DNA from: CAVPOO01 sp963707015
GTDB lineage: Bacteria > Pseudomonadota > Gammaproteobacteria > Thiohalobacterales > Thiohalobacteraceae
Assembly: GCA_963707015.1 (NCBI GenBank)
Contig: CAVPOO010000013.1
Coordinates: 1-64,000, forward strand
Direction: 5' to 3'
Length of the DNA: 64,000 bases
Shown: positions 38,624 to 47,421 of the stretch, piece by piece
How positions within the stretch are numbered: the first letter of the stretch is position 1
Layout of the letters: every line of letters begins with the position of its first letter
Notes under the pieces: model-generated
The model's database searches: none
What the model was told of the DNA's origin: nothing
The model's input: only the letters and a program-made list of their open reading frames with translations
Program-made: the position numbers and the translations under genes

Positions 38624-39766
38624 ATGAGTGCATTGAGTCAGGCAGTTCAGAGGTTCACGCCGGCCGCCCGGTCCAAACGGATTGGACCAATTGGCCTCGA
38701 ATGTTCCCTTCACGAACTTCATCTGGTGCAACTGGAAGCTGCACCCACAGGTGCTATCTCCTTACGGGCGAGGGCGTCGATCGCTTACCCGGAGACCCGG
38801 GACGAGCTGATGCTATCGCCGAAGCACATGCGATCCCTGGTGCAGCGTGCCCTGGCTTCGGACCGGTTCCGGGGGCGGCGGGTGGTGTCTGTGCTCCCGT
38901 CTCCGCAGACCCGAATCCTGTCGGTGACCTATCAGGTCCATGCCGGGCAGGCGGACGCAGCGGCCCTGCTCAAGGTCATGGCCGGTCGTCTCGAAGAGGA
39001 TCTCTCGCACTACGTGATCGACTACCTGCCCGTGCGTGCAGAAAAACAGGCTGAAGAACGCCTGGCCATTGTGGCTATCGCGAGGCGAGAGTCGGTCATC
39101 AGTTACCTGGAGCTGCTGCGTAGATGCGGGCTTGAGGCGCATCGCCTCGATATCGGGCCGGCTGCGATCCGGCGTCTGGTGAGCGTCATGGCGCCACACG
39201 GCGCGCATGACAACGTCCTTGCCATCAATTTCGGGCGCCTGACAAGTTATCTGACCGTGGTTTCCGGCGCCCGCCTGCTGTTCGATCAGGAAGTTCAGTT
39301 TGGCGAACAAAACCTGTTGGACGAGATCGCCGCGGCGCTGGAGATGTCCGTGGAGGCCACTCGCGATCTCGTTAAGCGGCATAGCTTCGGCTCGGCTCCC
39401 GGCGCAGACAACCAGGCCCTGCCGGCGGGTGCTATTGACGTTTCCCGCACGCTGCAGGAGATCGTCAAGCCCGCGTTCATGCGACTGGCCGACGAGATCA
39501 ACCGCGCCCTCATCTACACGGCATCCGAGACCCATGGCGAACCCGTGAGCCGCATTTACCTGCTGGGCAGCCTGGCGCGATGGCAGGGAACCGATCACCT
39601 GTTGAACCGTCTGGTGAAACTGCCGGTTGAAACGATGCCGGATCCCCTTAAGGCCTTCGGGCAACGCGCCGAGCCAGACACAACAGGACAGCCCGAACCG
39701 GCCCCCGAGATCGCGGTGGCAACCGGACTCGCACTTACTGGGATGATCGAAGATGGCAGATATTGA
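38624..39766 (+). CDS. PilM/MshI-like actin-fold pilus assembly protein
   Basis: The 380-residue protein has an actin/HSP70-like ATPase layout: IGLECSLHELHLVQLE at the start (phosphate-loop 1), VVSVLPSPQTRILSVTY, a second nucleotide-binding part with LAINFGRLTSYLTVVSGARL, and IYLLGSLARWQGTDHLL near the C-terminus. It resembles PilM and MSHA MshI, cytoplasmic proteins that link the assembly ATPase to the inner-membrane PilN-PilO complex. It overlaps the PilN-like gene by 14 bases. The first of five overlapping or abutting pilMNOPQ-like genes. Confidence 0.82.
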   Translation: MSALSQAVQRFTPAARSKRIGPIGLECSLHELHLVQLEAAPTGAISLRARASIAYPETRDELMLSPKHMRSLVQRALASDRFRGRRVVSVLPSPQTRILSVTYQVHAGQADAAALLKVMAGRLEEDLSHYVIDYLPVRAEKQAEERLAIVAIARRESVISYLELLRRCGLEAHRLDIGPAAIRRLVSVMAPHGAHDNVLAINFGRLTSYLTVVSGARLLFDQEVQFGEQNLLDEIAAALEMSVEATRDLVKRHSFGSAPGADNQALPAGAIDVSRTLQEIVKPAFMRLADEINRALIYTASETHGEPVSRIYLLGSLARWQGTDHLLNRLVKLPVETMPDPLKAFGQRAEPDTTGQPEPAPEIAVATGLALTGMIEDGRY

Positions 39767-40406
39767 TCTCATCCCCACGGATTACCGCTTCCAGATCTGG
39801 TTGCGCCGTTGTGTGGCACACTTCGGCATCGCGGTAGGTGCGCTGTTGATGGTGGCAGCCGCGGGCTATTTCGCGCTGGTCTTCGCCACAGGCCAGGTGC
39901 AGGCAGATGTCGAGGCCCTGCAGGCCAGGCAGGTGGTTACCACGCAGCAACGCGACGAGCTCACTCGGCTCGAGGAAACCAAACGGAGCTATGAGCGGCA
40001 GCTGGCGCTGTTGGAGGGTCTGCGCAGCGGGGCGGCCGCTCAGGCGATGTTCGAGACGGTCGATCGGGCGCTGGTGGACGGCGTGTGGTTCGTCGACTGG
40101 GAGTTCCGGCGTGCAGGCTCCGTGGTAGAAGAGAAGACCAGAACGGTTGCGACTGGCTATTTCATTGTCGTGCCGGCAGGTGAGGGGCGCGCTGCCGAGG
40201 AGACCTGGAAGATTGACACGCACATGGCGATCAGGGGCCAGGCACAGGACTACTCCGCCTTGTCAAGCTTCGTCCGTGGCCTGCTCGACCAGCCGGAGAT
40301 CCAGAGTGTTCGCGTGCTGGAATCAACGCTTCTGCCCAGTGCAAAAAGCGCGGTCGTGCAGTTCAGTCTTGCGGTTGTGGTCAACAGCGGCGTCTCGCCT
40401 GGTTGA
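39753..40406 (+). CDS. PilN-like inner-membrane assembly protein
   Basis: The 217-residue protein starts with MADIDLIPTDYR, close to the INLLP motif of PilN that binds PilM. One TM segment lies near residues 22-45, followed by a coiled coil (EALQARQVVTTQQRDEL, ETKRSYERQLALLEGLRS) and a periplasmic ferredoxin-like fold. It would form a heterodimer with the PilO-like protein. The gene overlaps pilM-like by 14 bases and shares a TGATG with the next gene, so translation is coupled. Confidence 0.82.
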   Translation: MADIDLIPTDYRFQIWLRRCVAHFGIAVGALLMVAAAGYFALVFATGQVQADVEALQARQVVTTQQRDELTRLEETKRSYERQLALLEGLRSGAAAQAMFETVDRALVDGVWFVDWEFRRAGSVVEEKTRTVATGYFIVVPAGEGRAAEETWKIDTHMAIRGQAQDYSALSSFVRGLLDQPEIQSVRVLESTLLPSAKSAVVQFSLAVVVNSGVSPG

Positions 40407-40960
40407 TGGACGAGTTGCTGAAAAACCTCGACCCGCGCGTGCTGCGCCTGTTAATGGCGTCAGTGGCCATTGTGCTTGCCGCGGCGCTTTTCACCTACGT
40501 GATCTGGCCCGAGGTGAAGGCTTACCGCAGCGCGGTCAACGACCGGACGACACTCGAGCATGTCGCCGAAAAAGGTGAGGCACTGGAACAGGAGATTGCC
40601 GGCATGCAGCTCGACGTTGAAGTAATTGGCCACCAGCTGCATGGCGACATGGTGAACCTTCCCGACAAGCAGCTCGAGGCCTTCGTGATCGGGAGGCTGC
40701 AGGGCATCTCCTGGCGCAACAACGTGGAACTGCGCGGTGTGAAACCAGGCAAGGGCGATGTGGTGCGGATCTTCCGCGAGGTCCTCTTCGATGTGGAGGT
40801 CTCCGGCGATTATTTTGACCTGTTTGCCTGGCTGCAGGAGTTGCGCAAGGAGTTGGGCTTTGTCGTGGTCAAGCACTTTGTTATCAGGCCGCTCGAGCGG
40901 GACAAGGACAATCCCCGCCTGTCGGTGAAACTCACGATTGTCTCCTACCGGCGGGTGTAG
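40406..40960 (+). CDS. PilO-like inner-membrane assembly protein
   Basis: The 184-residue protein has one TM segment (residues 13-32, LLMASVAIVLAAALFTYVIW), a coiled coil (DRTTLEHVAEKGEALEQEI) and a C-terminal domain ending with LRLTVSL-like SVKLTIVSYRRV. The arrangement and position after the PilN-like gene mark it as PilO. These proteins form the periplasmic alignment complex with PilP and the secretin. The ATG overlaps the previous stop. Confidence 0.82.
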   Translation: MDELLKNLDPRVLRLLMASVAIVLAAALFTYVIWPEVKAYRSAVNDRTTLEHVAEKGEALEQEIAGMQLDVEVIGHQLHGDMVNLPDKQLEAFVIGRLQGISWRNNVELRGVKPGKGDVVRIFREVLFDVEVSGDYFDLFAWLQELRKELGFVVVKHFVIRPLERDKDNPRLSVKLTIVSYRRV

Positions 40961-40962
40961 GG

Positions 40963-41334
40963 ATGCGCCGGGGAAGACACATTGGGGCGCTGGTGTTAGC
41001 CGGGCTGGGAGGCCTGGCGCTGGCCTGTCAGGCGCATTCGGCAGGGATCTTGCACAAGAATCCCTTTGCGCACCCGCTGCCGGAAAGCAGTCAGCCCGTT
41101 CCGGGTGTCGCCGGCGCGGAGCTGGAGACCAGTTTGGCGCTGGAACTGCGCGGGACCATGCTCGCGGGGTCGGAGTCACTGGTGAATATCAGCGGCCTGA
41201 TCCTCGGCGTTGGACAGGAAGTTGACGGCTATCGGATCGTTTCGATCCACGAACGCCAGGTTGTGGTCGAGAAGAACGGCGAGCAGAGGACCTTATCGGT
41301 CGACAATGAGGATGTGGAGACAAAGGATAAGTAG
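40963..41334 (+). CDS. PilP/GspC/MshK-like periplasmic protein
   Basis: The 123-residue protein has a signal-like N-terminus (HIGALVLAGLGGLALACQA; the LALAC could serve as a lipobox, with Cys23) and a small beta-rich domain with LALELRGTMLAGSESLVNIS and VVVEKNGEQRTLS, the homology region that binds secretins. It starts two bases after the PilO-like stop and overlaps the secretin gene by 29 bases. It would link the inner-membrane complex with the outer-membrane channel. Confidence 0.8.
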   Translation: MRRGRHIGALVLAGLGGLALACQAHSAGILHKNPFAHPLPESSQPVPGVAGAELETSLALELRGTMLAGSESLVNISGLILGVGQEVDGYRIVSIHERQVVVEKNGEQRTLSVDNEDVETKDK

Positions 41335-42778
41335 CAGGTGCTGCAGGACGCTGCAAGTGGTGCTGGTGGTGTTGTCGCTGCTGGTACTGACGCTTTCGGC
41401 GCTCCGGCCGGTGCTGGCGGAAGAGGCCGGCGGCGGTCAGATCGTGCACACGGCGCAGCCGCAGTCGGGCGAAGGGATTACGCTGACACTCCGGCATGCC
41501 AATCTCGCCGAGGTGATGGAGATGCTGTCCCGAAGGGCGCGCGTCAACATCCTCTTATCCAGCAACGTGGAAGGTACCATCTCGGTCAATCTGTATGATG
41601 TCGATCTGGACGAGGCAATCGAGTCGATCGCCACCGCGGGTGGCTATGCGGTGGAAAAGCGCGATGGCAGTTACTTCATCGTCGACCAGGACGAGGCGGG
41701 AAAACACGCGGGTGGCGGACCGACGCAACTGCGTACCTTCAAGGTTCAATACTCCAGTCCGGAAATTATCCTAAGCATCCTCAAGAACCATTTGTCGAGC
41801 TACGGGAAGATTACGGCGCTGCCGCAGCGCGGGCTGCTGGTCGTGGAAGACAAGCCCTATTTCCTGAACCGTGTTGCCCGGCTTCTCAAGGAGATCGATC
41901 GCAAGCCAAAGCAGATTCTCATTGAAGCAAAAATCCTCGAGATCGGGCTTCGGGATGGTGAGTCGTTCGGGCTGGATTGGGCAAAAATATTCAACTATGA
42001 CGGAGGCGAAGGCTCGTTCGGTATCCGCGGGCTGTCTGATCCAGGTTCTCCGGGCCTGTTTTTTGATCTGGTGACGCCGAATATAGAGGTCTTTCTGGAC
42101 AGCCTCAGGGCCAGGGACCGTCTGCGCACCTTATCCACGCCGAAGCTACTGGCCCTCGAAGACAGCGAGGCGGAGGCCGTCATCGGTGACCGGCTCGGGT
42201 ATAACGTCACGACGACGATCGACAACGTCACGACCACCTCTGTCGAGTACCTGGAATCAGGCGTAATCCTCAAGGTGAAGCCCTCCGTTGACGGCCAGGG
42301 CCGTATCCTGATGGATATCCATCCGGAGGTCAGCACCGGTACGGTTTCCGATGATGGCATCCCCAATCAGACGACCACCGAGGTGACGACGACCATGCTG
42401 GTCAACAGCGGGCAAACCGTCTTTATCGGCGGGCTGATCAAGCGCAGCACCGAAGAGACGCGCGAAGGTATGCCGGTCCTTGGCGATCTGCCGGTGATAG
42501 GCATGGCCTTTTCGAACCGAGCGATAAACAGTGTCAACACCGAGCTCGTGGTACTCGTCACTCCCTATATCATCGATGAACAAATACGGCAGTTCGACGG
42601 GCGTCAAGCGGCCCGTGTCAACGCGGTGGAGGAAGATCTGGAACAGCAGCCTGTGAAGATCGACAAGGTTATGGGCCAGGTCGAGTATATCGGCGAGGGG
42701 ATGAAGAGCGACACTGAGGCCTCAAAAAGCGACACGTCTCACCGCCAGGTATTCTTTATTGACCCCTATTATGAGTAG
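41306..42778 (+). CDS. PilQ/MshL/GspD-type secretin
   Basis: The protein of about 490 residues has a signal peptide (LQVVLVVLSLLVLTLSALRPVLA), a secretin N-domain (ITLTLRHANLAEVMEMLSR), a second N-domain with FKVQYSSPEIILSILKN and a C-terminal secretin domain (LIEAKILEIGLRDGE, RTLSTPKLLALEDSEAEAVI, VFIGGLIKRSTEETREGMP, VLGDLPVIGMAF). This forms the outer-membrane ring through which the filament passes. Start is ambiguous: an ATG at 41,306 or 41,312 fits the signal peptide, and a much longer frame begins at 41,210. It closes the assembly gene set; no PilF-like pilotin is seen. Confidence 0.88.
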   Translation: MRMWRQRISSRCCRTLQVVLVVLSLLVLTLSALRPVLAEEAGGGQIVHTAQPQSGEGITLTLRHANLAEVMEMLSRRARVNILLSSNVEGTISVNLYDVDLDEAIESIATAGGYAVEKRDGSYFIVDQDEAGKHAGGGPTQLRTFKVQYSSPEIILSILKNHLSSYGKITALPQRGLLVVEDKPYFLNRVARLLKEIDRKPKQILIEAKILEIGLRDGESFGLDWAKIFNYDGGEGSFGIRGLSDPGSPGLFFDLVTPNIEVFLDSLRARDRLRTLSTPKLLALEDSEAEAVIGDRLGYNVTTTIDNVTTTSVEYLESGVILKVKPSVDGQGRILMDIHPEVSTGTVSDDGIPNQTTTEVTTTMLVNSGQTVFIGGLIKRSTEETREGMPVLGDLPVIGMAFSNRAINSVNTELVVLVTPYIIDEQIRQFDGRQAARVNAVEEDLEQQPVKIDKVMGQVEYIGEGMKSDTEASKSDTSHRQVFFIDPYYE

Positions 42779-42789
42779 CATGCTTTCCA

Positions 42790-42966
<177 letters not shown>

Positions 42967-42973
42967 GCGGATG

Positions 42974-43148
42974 AGGGTGTGCCTCGCGCACCGGTAGCTC
43001 GGTTTAGATCAAGACCTGGTCGTTGGCCACGGAAGCCACCGAAGAATTATTGATTCCTCCTTCTGTGGGTTCCGTGGATTTCGTGATTAATATACTCAGG
43101 CGAGCGTTGCCGCACAGTTTCAGCGACCCACAGATTCTGCTTAAGAGG
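42974..43148 (+). repeat. dispersed repeat A, copy 2
   Basis: Second copy of the element at 27,969-28,143. Both copies lie just after an AGACAG-type tract and just downstream of pilus-assembly genes. The palindromic CCACGGAA part in this copy is shorter and more changed. Confidence 0.85.
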
Positions 43149-43162
43149 CTTTGTTATTTATA

Positions 43163-43244
43163 GCCATGGAATCCTCGGAAGGACACGGAAAAACTTCTAA
43201 TGGATGTTGGTTCTTTCCGTGTTTTTCCGTGGGTTCCGTGGCCA
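43163..43244. repeat. CACGGAA palindromic repeat B
   Basis: Arms CCATGGAATCCTCGGAAGGA and its approximate reverse complement (TCCGTGGGTTCCGTGGCCA) face each other across about 30 bases, so the transcript could fold into a long imperfect hairpin. Related copies sit in repeat A and at 53,108-53,185 and 56,811-56,893. The next 290 bases, to 43,532, show nothing recognisable. Confidence 0.8.
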
Positions 43245-43532
43245 TAGTATTCGTCATGATCAGATTGAAAAAGCACCGGTAGCCAGATCAGCCGATCACG
43301 GCAGAAATTTCAAGGGCAGCGCCGCCACTGCCCACCGATCCCGACCCGGAGCGTTGTTTCAACAGTAGTCAAGCTGCGCTGAACTGGCCGGCGCCGTGCC
43401 GGGGTCGGTTTCGAACATAGCGCAGGCCGGCGAGATCCGGCAAAGAGGGTGGCCAAAAGGCGCGCGGCCGCTGCCAGGAGGTCGCACTTATGCGAGTGCC
43501 GCCTGATCCGCATCATTTGCCACCCAACGTGC

Positions 43533-43769
43533 TCAGTCCCTCAGGAACGCATACAGGCGATCCTTGAGACTCAGGCGTGTCTTTTTCAGCTCCTCAATGG
43601 TCTCGTCGGCGACGGGCTGACCCAGTCCTTCCAGGTCACGAATCCTGGCATCCAGTTCATCGTACTCCTTCATGAGCTGCGCAAAGGTCGCGTTGCTTGT
43701 CCTGAGTTCGTCGATCTTGTCAGTCAGGTTTGGAAATTCGTGGATCAGATCGTGCATTTCGCCAAGCAT
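43533..43769 (-). CDS. YdcH/DUF465-family small protein
   Basis: The 78-residue protein is almost wholly charged helix: MHDLIHEFPNLTDKIDELRT, FAQLMKEYDELDARIRDLEG and a final LKKTRLSLKDRLYAFL. This matches the YdcH (DUF465) family, which forms helical hairpins of unknown role. Its stop lies 28 bases after the frame of a low-complexity region and it is downstream of metA in the same direction, with 55 bases between. Confidence 0.88.
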   Translation of the reverse strand: MLGEMHDLIHEFPNLTDKIDELRTSNATFAQLMKEYDELDARIRDLEGLGQPVADETIEELKKTRLSLKDRLYAFLRD

Positions 43770-43824
43770 GGCTTATCTCCTTTTCGAAATAAATTGATGA
43801 CAGATATCCTGCCCCGGCTTCTGA

Positions 43825-44892
43825 TCAGCGGATCCCAAGCGGATCTTCCGGGTCGATGCCTTCCATGAAGGCGAGTCTTCGGTCACTGTTCGTGAGCTGA
43901 TAGACCTTGCCGATCCAGTTGTCTATCACTGCCTCGGCGGTGTCATGCCAGGTATTGTTCAAGGTCGGGCGGATCAGCGTCTCCGGGAACTCGGGTAAGC
44001 CTTCGCCTCTTGCGACGGCGGTCCGCAGCCGCTCGCCGTATTCTGTGAGAATCGCCTGGGACTTGAGGCTGAAGTAGTTGTCCGGGAGTGGCGGATAGTC
44101 TTCGCGAGCCCCGTCGATAAAGCGCATGACCTCGCGCTTGTATTCTTTGAGCAGACTGATGGTGTCGTACTCCGGGTGTCCCTGGCAATACACCACGCGG
44201 AAGCGGTCGCTGCTGACTGCCAGGTGGACGCCGGCGATGTCGCTTTCAACGAGCACATGCAGTCCGGCGGCCTCGAACTGGTCACGGCCAATCTCGTTGA
44301 AACGTGAATGCGGTACATCAAACAGCGTATTAACATCATTGACCAGAGGATGCGTGCGATCCATTACCCGGTGGCGGTAGACGCCCCAACGCTTGGCGGG
44401 CAGGCGGCGACGTTTCTGGCCGTGGCGGAACTGCAGGACTGCATGCGTGGCAAGACAGGAACACAGCACCGATGTGACACTTTCCAGGGCCCAGTCGATC
44501 ACCTCAATCAACGGGTCCCAGAACGGCTCGGCCGCCAGGTCTGGCTGCGTCACATTGGCGCCGGTAATGATGAGGGCGTCGAGTCCTTCCTCTCTGAGTT
44601 GCGGGAAGGATTCGTAGTAGCGCTCAACGTACTCCTGTCCAGTCGTCCCGCGCCTGAGTTGCGGCAGTGAGAAGGGATGCATATAGAACTGGGCGATCTG
44701 ATTGCTCTCTCCGACGAGGCGGAAAAACTGTCGCTCGGTGGCGGCCAGAGCGGCATCCGGCATCATGTTGAGCAGTCCGACGTGCAGTTCACGGATGTCC
44801 TGGTGAATGGCCTGATCGACGCGCAGCACCGTTCCGCCTTCCTCGCGCAGGCGGTCGAAAGTGGGCAGTTCGGAGTAGGCGACCAGTGGCAT
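43825..44892 (-). CDS. metA: homoserine O-succinyltransferase (MetA family)
   Basis: The 355-residue protein belongs to the MetA (HTS) family that transfers a succinyl or acetyl group to L-homoserine, the first committed step of methionine synthesis. HVGLLNMMPDAALAATERQF matches the N-terminal signature. The catalytic Cys lies in LCSCLATHAVLQ (Cys146 most likely), and the second active-site part is VVYCQGHPEYDTISLL with the Glu-containing EYKREV. The acyl donor cannot be told by eye. It follows the P-loop gene by 20 bases, probably one operon. Confidence 0.9.
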   Translation of the reverse strand: MPLVAYSELPTFDRLREEGGTVLRVDQAIHQDIRELHVGLLNMMPDAALAATERQFFRLVGESNQIAQFYMHPFSLPQLRRGTTGQEYVERYYESFPQLREEGLDALIITGANVTQPDLAAEPFWDPLIEVIDWALESVTSVLCSCLATHAVLQFRHGQKRRRLPAKRWGVYRHRVMDRTHPLVNDVNTLFDVPHSRFNEIGRDQFEAAGLHVLVESDIAGVHLAVSSDRFRVVYCQGHPEYDTISLLKEYKREVMRFIDGAREDYPPLPDNYFSLKSQAILTEYGERLRTAVARGEGLPEFPETLIRPTLNNTWHDTAEAVIDNWIGKVYQLTNSDRRLAFMEGIDPEDPLGIR

Positions 44893-44912
44893 TTCGGGCT
44901 TTCCGGAATTTG

Positions 44913-45761
44913 CTAAGCGGCCTGTTCTTCCACGGCCCGCTCGACGAGGGCGAGAAAATCGGCCTCAGTCGACACGGTGGCAAGCTGGTCAGTGGTGACC
45001 GTGTAGCCGTAGTCCCTGGCAATCGCCTCATAGCGCGGGATGCGCGAATAGAACAGGCGTGAAAATATCCAGCGCACGAAGTCGTCCGGTGTGACCATGG
45101 CGACATAAGGCAAGCTGTTTTCCTTCAGGTAAATAGCGAGTTGCTCATCCAGGAAGGCCTCGCGGTAATACAGCGGCTTGGGATCGCTCTCCGCGCGACG
45201 GATGAGTTCCTGTTCGTCCTTTTGAGTGGCCTTGATGTAGAGGATCAGCGTGTGTTCATCGAGGACCCGCAGTACCTCCGGGTCTTCCAGTTCACAGATG
45301 CTGCCGCCAACATCGTTAATGAAGTGCTGGTAGCCGTAGATCTCCTGTGCCTTGCGAATGAACTCCGGAACGTCGTGCATGGCGGCGATTTCCGCCTGGC
45401 GATGTAATTCCTGGCGGCGTTTGAATTCATCCAGTGGCAGACCGCCCTGTTCCGGGTCGCCGAGTTTGCCAAGAAAACTGGAGACCGGTTTCAGATGGTC
45501 GACAGTGATGTTGTTATGGATGTAGATCGAATCTGACCGCAGGAGATCGCGCAGAAAGGGTACCTGCATGGCCTGCTGCTTGATGTTGTCGAGGATGGCT
45601 TCGTCCAGATACCGGGTCCCAATCCGGTAATCACCCGAATAGTGGAACCAGTTCTGTTCCCGCAGCAGATCGGCCAGACGCGTCTTGCCCACGCCCGACA
45701 TACCGAGCAGTGTTATGCGCTTGTTGTCCCAGCTGCGAAATTTCTCTGCATTCAGTCTCAC
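44913..45761 (-). CDS. P-loop ATPase paired with metA
   Basis: The 282-residue protein has a Walker A ITLLGMSGVGKTRLADLL (residues 16-33) and a nucleoside or shikimate kinase-like layout (FHYSGDYRIGTRYLDEAI, QHFINDVGGSICEL, LILYIKATQKDEQELIRRA). It is a known ATPase family often encoded next to metA in gammaproteobacteria, but its substrate is not established. The ATG at 45,761 lies about 46 bases downstream of a strong hairpin in the leader. It begins the metA operon on the minus strand. Confidence 0.8.
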   Translation of the reverse strand: MRLNAEKFRSWDNKRITLLGMSGVGKTRLADLLREQNWFHYSGDYRIGTRYLDEAILDNIKQQAMQVPFLRDLLRSDSIYIHNNITVDHLKPVSSFLGKLGDPEQGGLPLDEFKRRQELHRQAEIAAMHDVPEFIRKAQEIYGYQHFINDVGGSICELEDPEVLRVLDEHTLILYIKATQKDEQELIRRAESDPKPLYYREAFLDEQLAIYLKENSLPYVAMVTPDDFVRWIFSRLFYSRIPRYEAIARDYGYTVTTDQLATVSTEADFLALVERAVEEQAA

Positions 45762-45806
45762 GTTGGCAGTACCACGGCCTTGGGAAGGGCATCAGATTGC
45801 AGTCAT

Positions 45807-45836
45807 GTGGAATCATCAGGCGCAGCCTGATTCCAC
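45807..45836. promoter_or_regulatory. strong hairpin upstream of the P-loop ATPase-metA operon
   Basis: GTGGAA-TCA-TCAGGC-GCA-GCCTGA-TTCCAC: two perfect 6-base stems stacked with a three-base bulge, lying 46 bases before the ATG at 45,761. It has no T-run on the minus strand. It might be a leader structure of the methionine operon. It does not look like the known S-adenosylmethionine riboswitch folds, which are longer. Confidence 0.4.
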
Positions 45837-46013
45837 GCGGTTCTCGGGATCAGGATAATACCTGTCGCAGCGCTCAATAGGAACGCAGGCCGGTCCGCAT
45901 TGCCCGCCAGGCTTCTTCGGGGCCCGCCCCATGAGGCGAAAGCCGGCCCTGCCGCGCGCGTACGCCGTCTCGCGATGACCGTGCGCGAAAGGGGTCAGCT
46001 TGAGAAATGCAGA

Positions 46014-46208
46014 TCAGCGGCCCTCACACGCGCAGGGGCGCGGCATCTCCGCATACAGACACAGGCGCAGTTCGAAGGCGATGTTTTCGAGGCGCCTGTC
46101 GAGTATTGTTCGACGCTCACCGGTAATGGTGTTCCCCTCGCTGTCGATTACTGGAAACGGGGTCGGGGAATTCCGCCGACGTCGATTGCCGGATCGTTGC
46201 TGGGTCAT
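46014..46208 (-). CDS. small protein with ERR-DRR motif
   Basis: The 64-residue protein starts at an ATG with GAGGTGAGG just upstream. The core VIDSEGNTITGERRTILDRR fits a pattern I have seen in small gammaproteobacterial proteins of unknown function (D-x-x-G...RR...DRR). It ends with an odd Cys-rich tail (CLYAEMPRPCACEGR). It lies in an otherwise empty stretch between the metA operon and the cyclic-nucleotide-binding gene. No function can be proposed. Confidence 0.5.
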   Translation of the reverse strand: MTQQRSGNRRRRNSPTPFPVIDSEGNTITGERRTILDRRLENIAFELRLCLYAEMPRPCACEGR

Positions 46209-46574
46209 GGGCCTCACCTCACGTGTTTTGTTTTCTTATAGTTTTTTTCTGGACGAAGACCACCGCCGGTTCTGTCTTCCACGCAACCACCGGACTGACC
46301 GGCCTGTCGGCGCCTCGGGTGCCGAAGTGCCAGCGTGGTCTCCATCTGGATTAGCGGGTGTTGGTGTCAGAGATGCCCCACGCCGCCAGTGTTTCCGTCC
46401 GATATATTTCTATAACTAATTGAAATTTATAATTGTATCTTCCGTGTTCGGCTTGAGCGCTGCCTCTGCAGATTTTCCTGAGCCGGTAACCGCCGGCTCC
46501 CCACTCTCCACACTACAAGAGTATAGATGGCTCGGCAAATCAGCACATAGCCGGGCTGGCGTGCGAGGCCGCGA
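46209..46574. other. intergenic, AT-rich near 46,390-46,440
   Basis: No gene is recognisable. The last third is unusually AT-rich compared with the window (TTTCTATAACTAATTGAAAT around 46,407), which suits a promoter region for the minus-strand small gene at 46,014. Confidence 0.35.
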
Positions 46575-47060
46575 TCAGTAGCGCCCGTGGGTCTTACTGA
46601 TGTAGTTATTGAGTTCGACGCACTGGAGGTTCATCTGGCCGAGAATCCTGTGGACTGACCTCACGATTCCTCGCATCACGCCGTAAACGATGGCCGGTTT
46701 TTCGGAAAGGTAGGCTTCCAGATCGTCGCGTGTCAGGCCGAGGACCAGCGAATCACCGACTGACCGCAGGGTGGCGGTGTGTTCCGTGCCGTCGATAAAC
46801 CCGAGCGCCCCGGCGAGATCACCTTGCTTCAGGATATGCAAGGTCACCGGGTCACCCGCACCGGCCGCCCGCTCGACCGCCAGCATGCCCTCAGCTATGA
46901 CATAGAGCGTGCTGTCGATATCGCCCTGCCGGATCAGGACTTCGTCGCCACGCAGAGTGCGGGTGCTTATCCGGTTCGCAAGATCCGAGCACTGGTCAGG
47001 CTCGAGGTCTTCAGCGAAGGGTGTTCTGAGGATCAGTTCATATACGTTGACGGTGTTCAT
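46575..47060 (-). CDS. cyclic nucleotide-binding domain protein
   Basis: The 161-residue protein is a single cNMP-binding (CRP-like beta-roll) domain: LRGDEVLIRQGDIDSTLYVI, VERAAGAGDPVTLHILKQGD, LAGALGFIDGTEHTATLRSV. No helix-turn-helix follows, so it is not a transcription factor like CRP. The phosphate-binding R-x-A cassette is replaced with GTEHTATL, so ligand binding is doubtful. Such single-domain proteins may act as regulators of other proteins. It stands alone after a ribosome site (GGGGGTAACC). Confidence 0.82.
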   Translation of the reverse strand: MNTVNVYELILRTPFAEDLEPDQCSDLANRISTRTLRGDEVLIRQGDIDSTLYVIAEGMLAVERAAGAGDPVTLHILKQGDLAGALGFIDGTEHTATLRSVGDSLVLGLTRDDLEAYLSEKPAIVYGVMRGIVRSVHRILGQMNLQCVELNNYISKTHGRY

Positions 47061-47211
47061 TGCTGGTTACCCCCTCTCGATCCGCCTAAGTATAGGAATA
47101 TTGACGCCGCGTTCCATAGGTGAAGGGGATTCGGTCGGTAAGTTAGTCGGAAATTGTGCCCTGGATCTAGCCAGGTGCAACCATAGCAGGAAGCGGTATC
47201 GGGAATCCAGG

Positions 47212-47340
<129 letters not shown>

Positions 47341-47421
47341 GAGGCGGCAGGCTGAGGACATCCCGGGGGCCGGATCCGGAATTCGGTCGGCCGCGTTCCG
47401 CACCGTATCTGCAAGCGTCCT

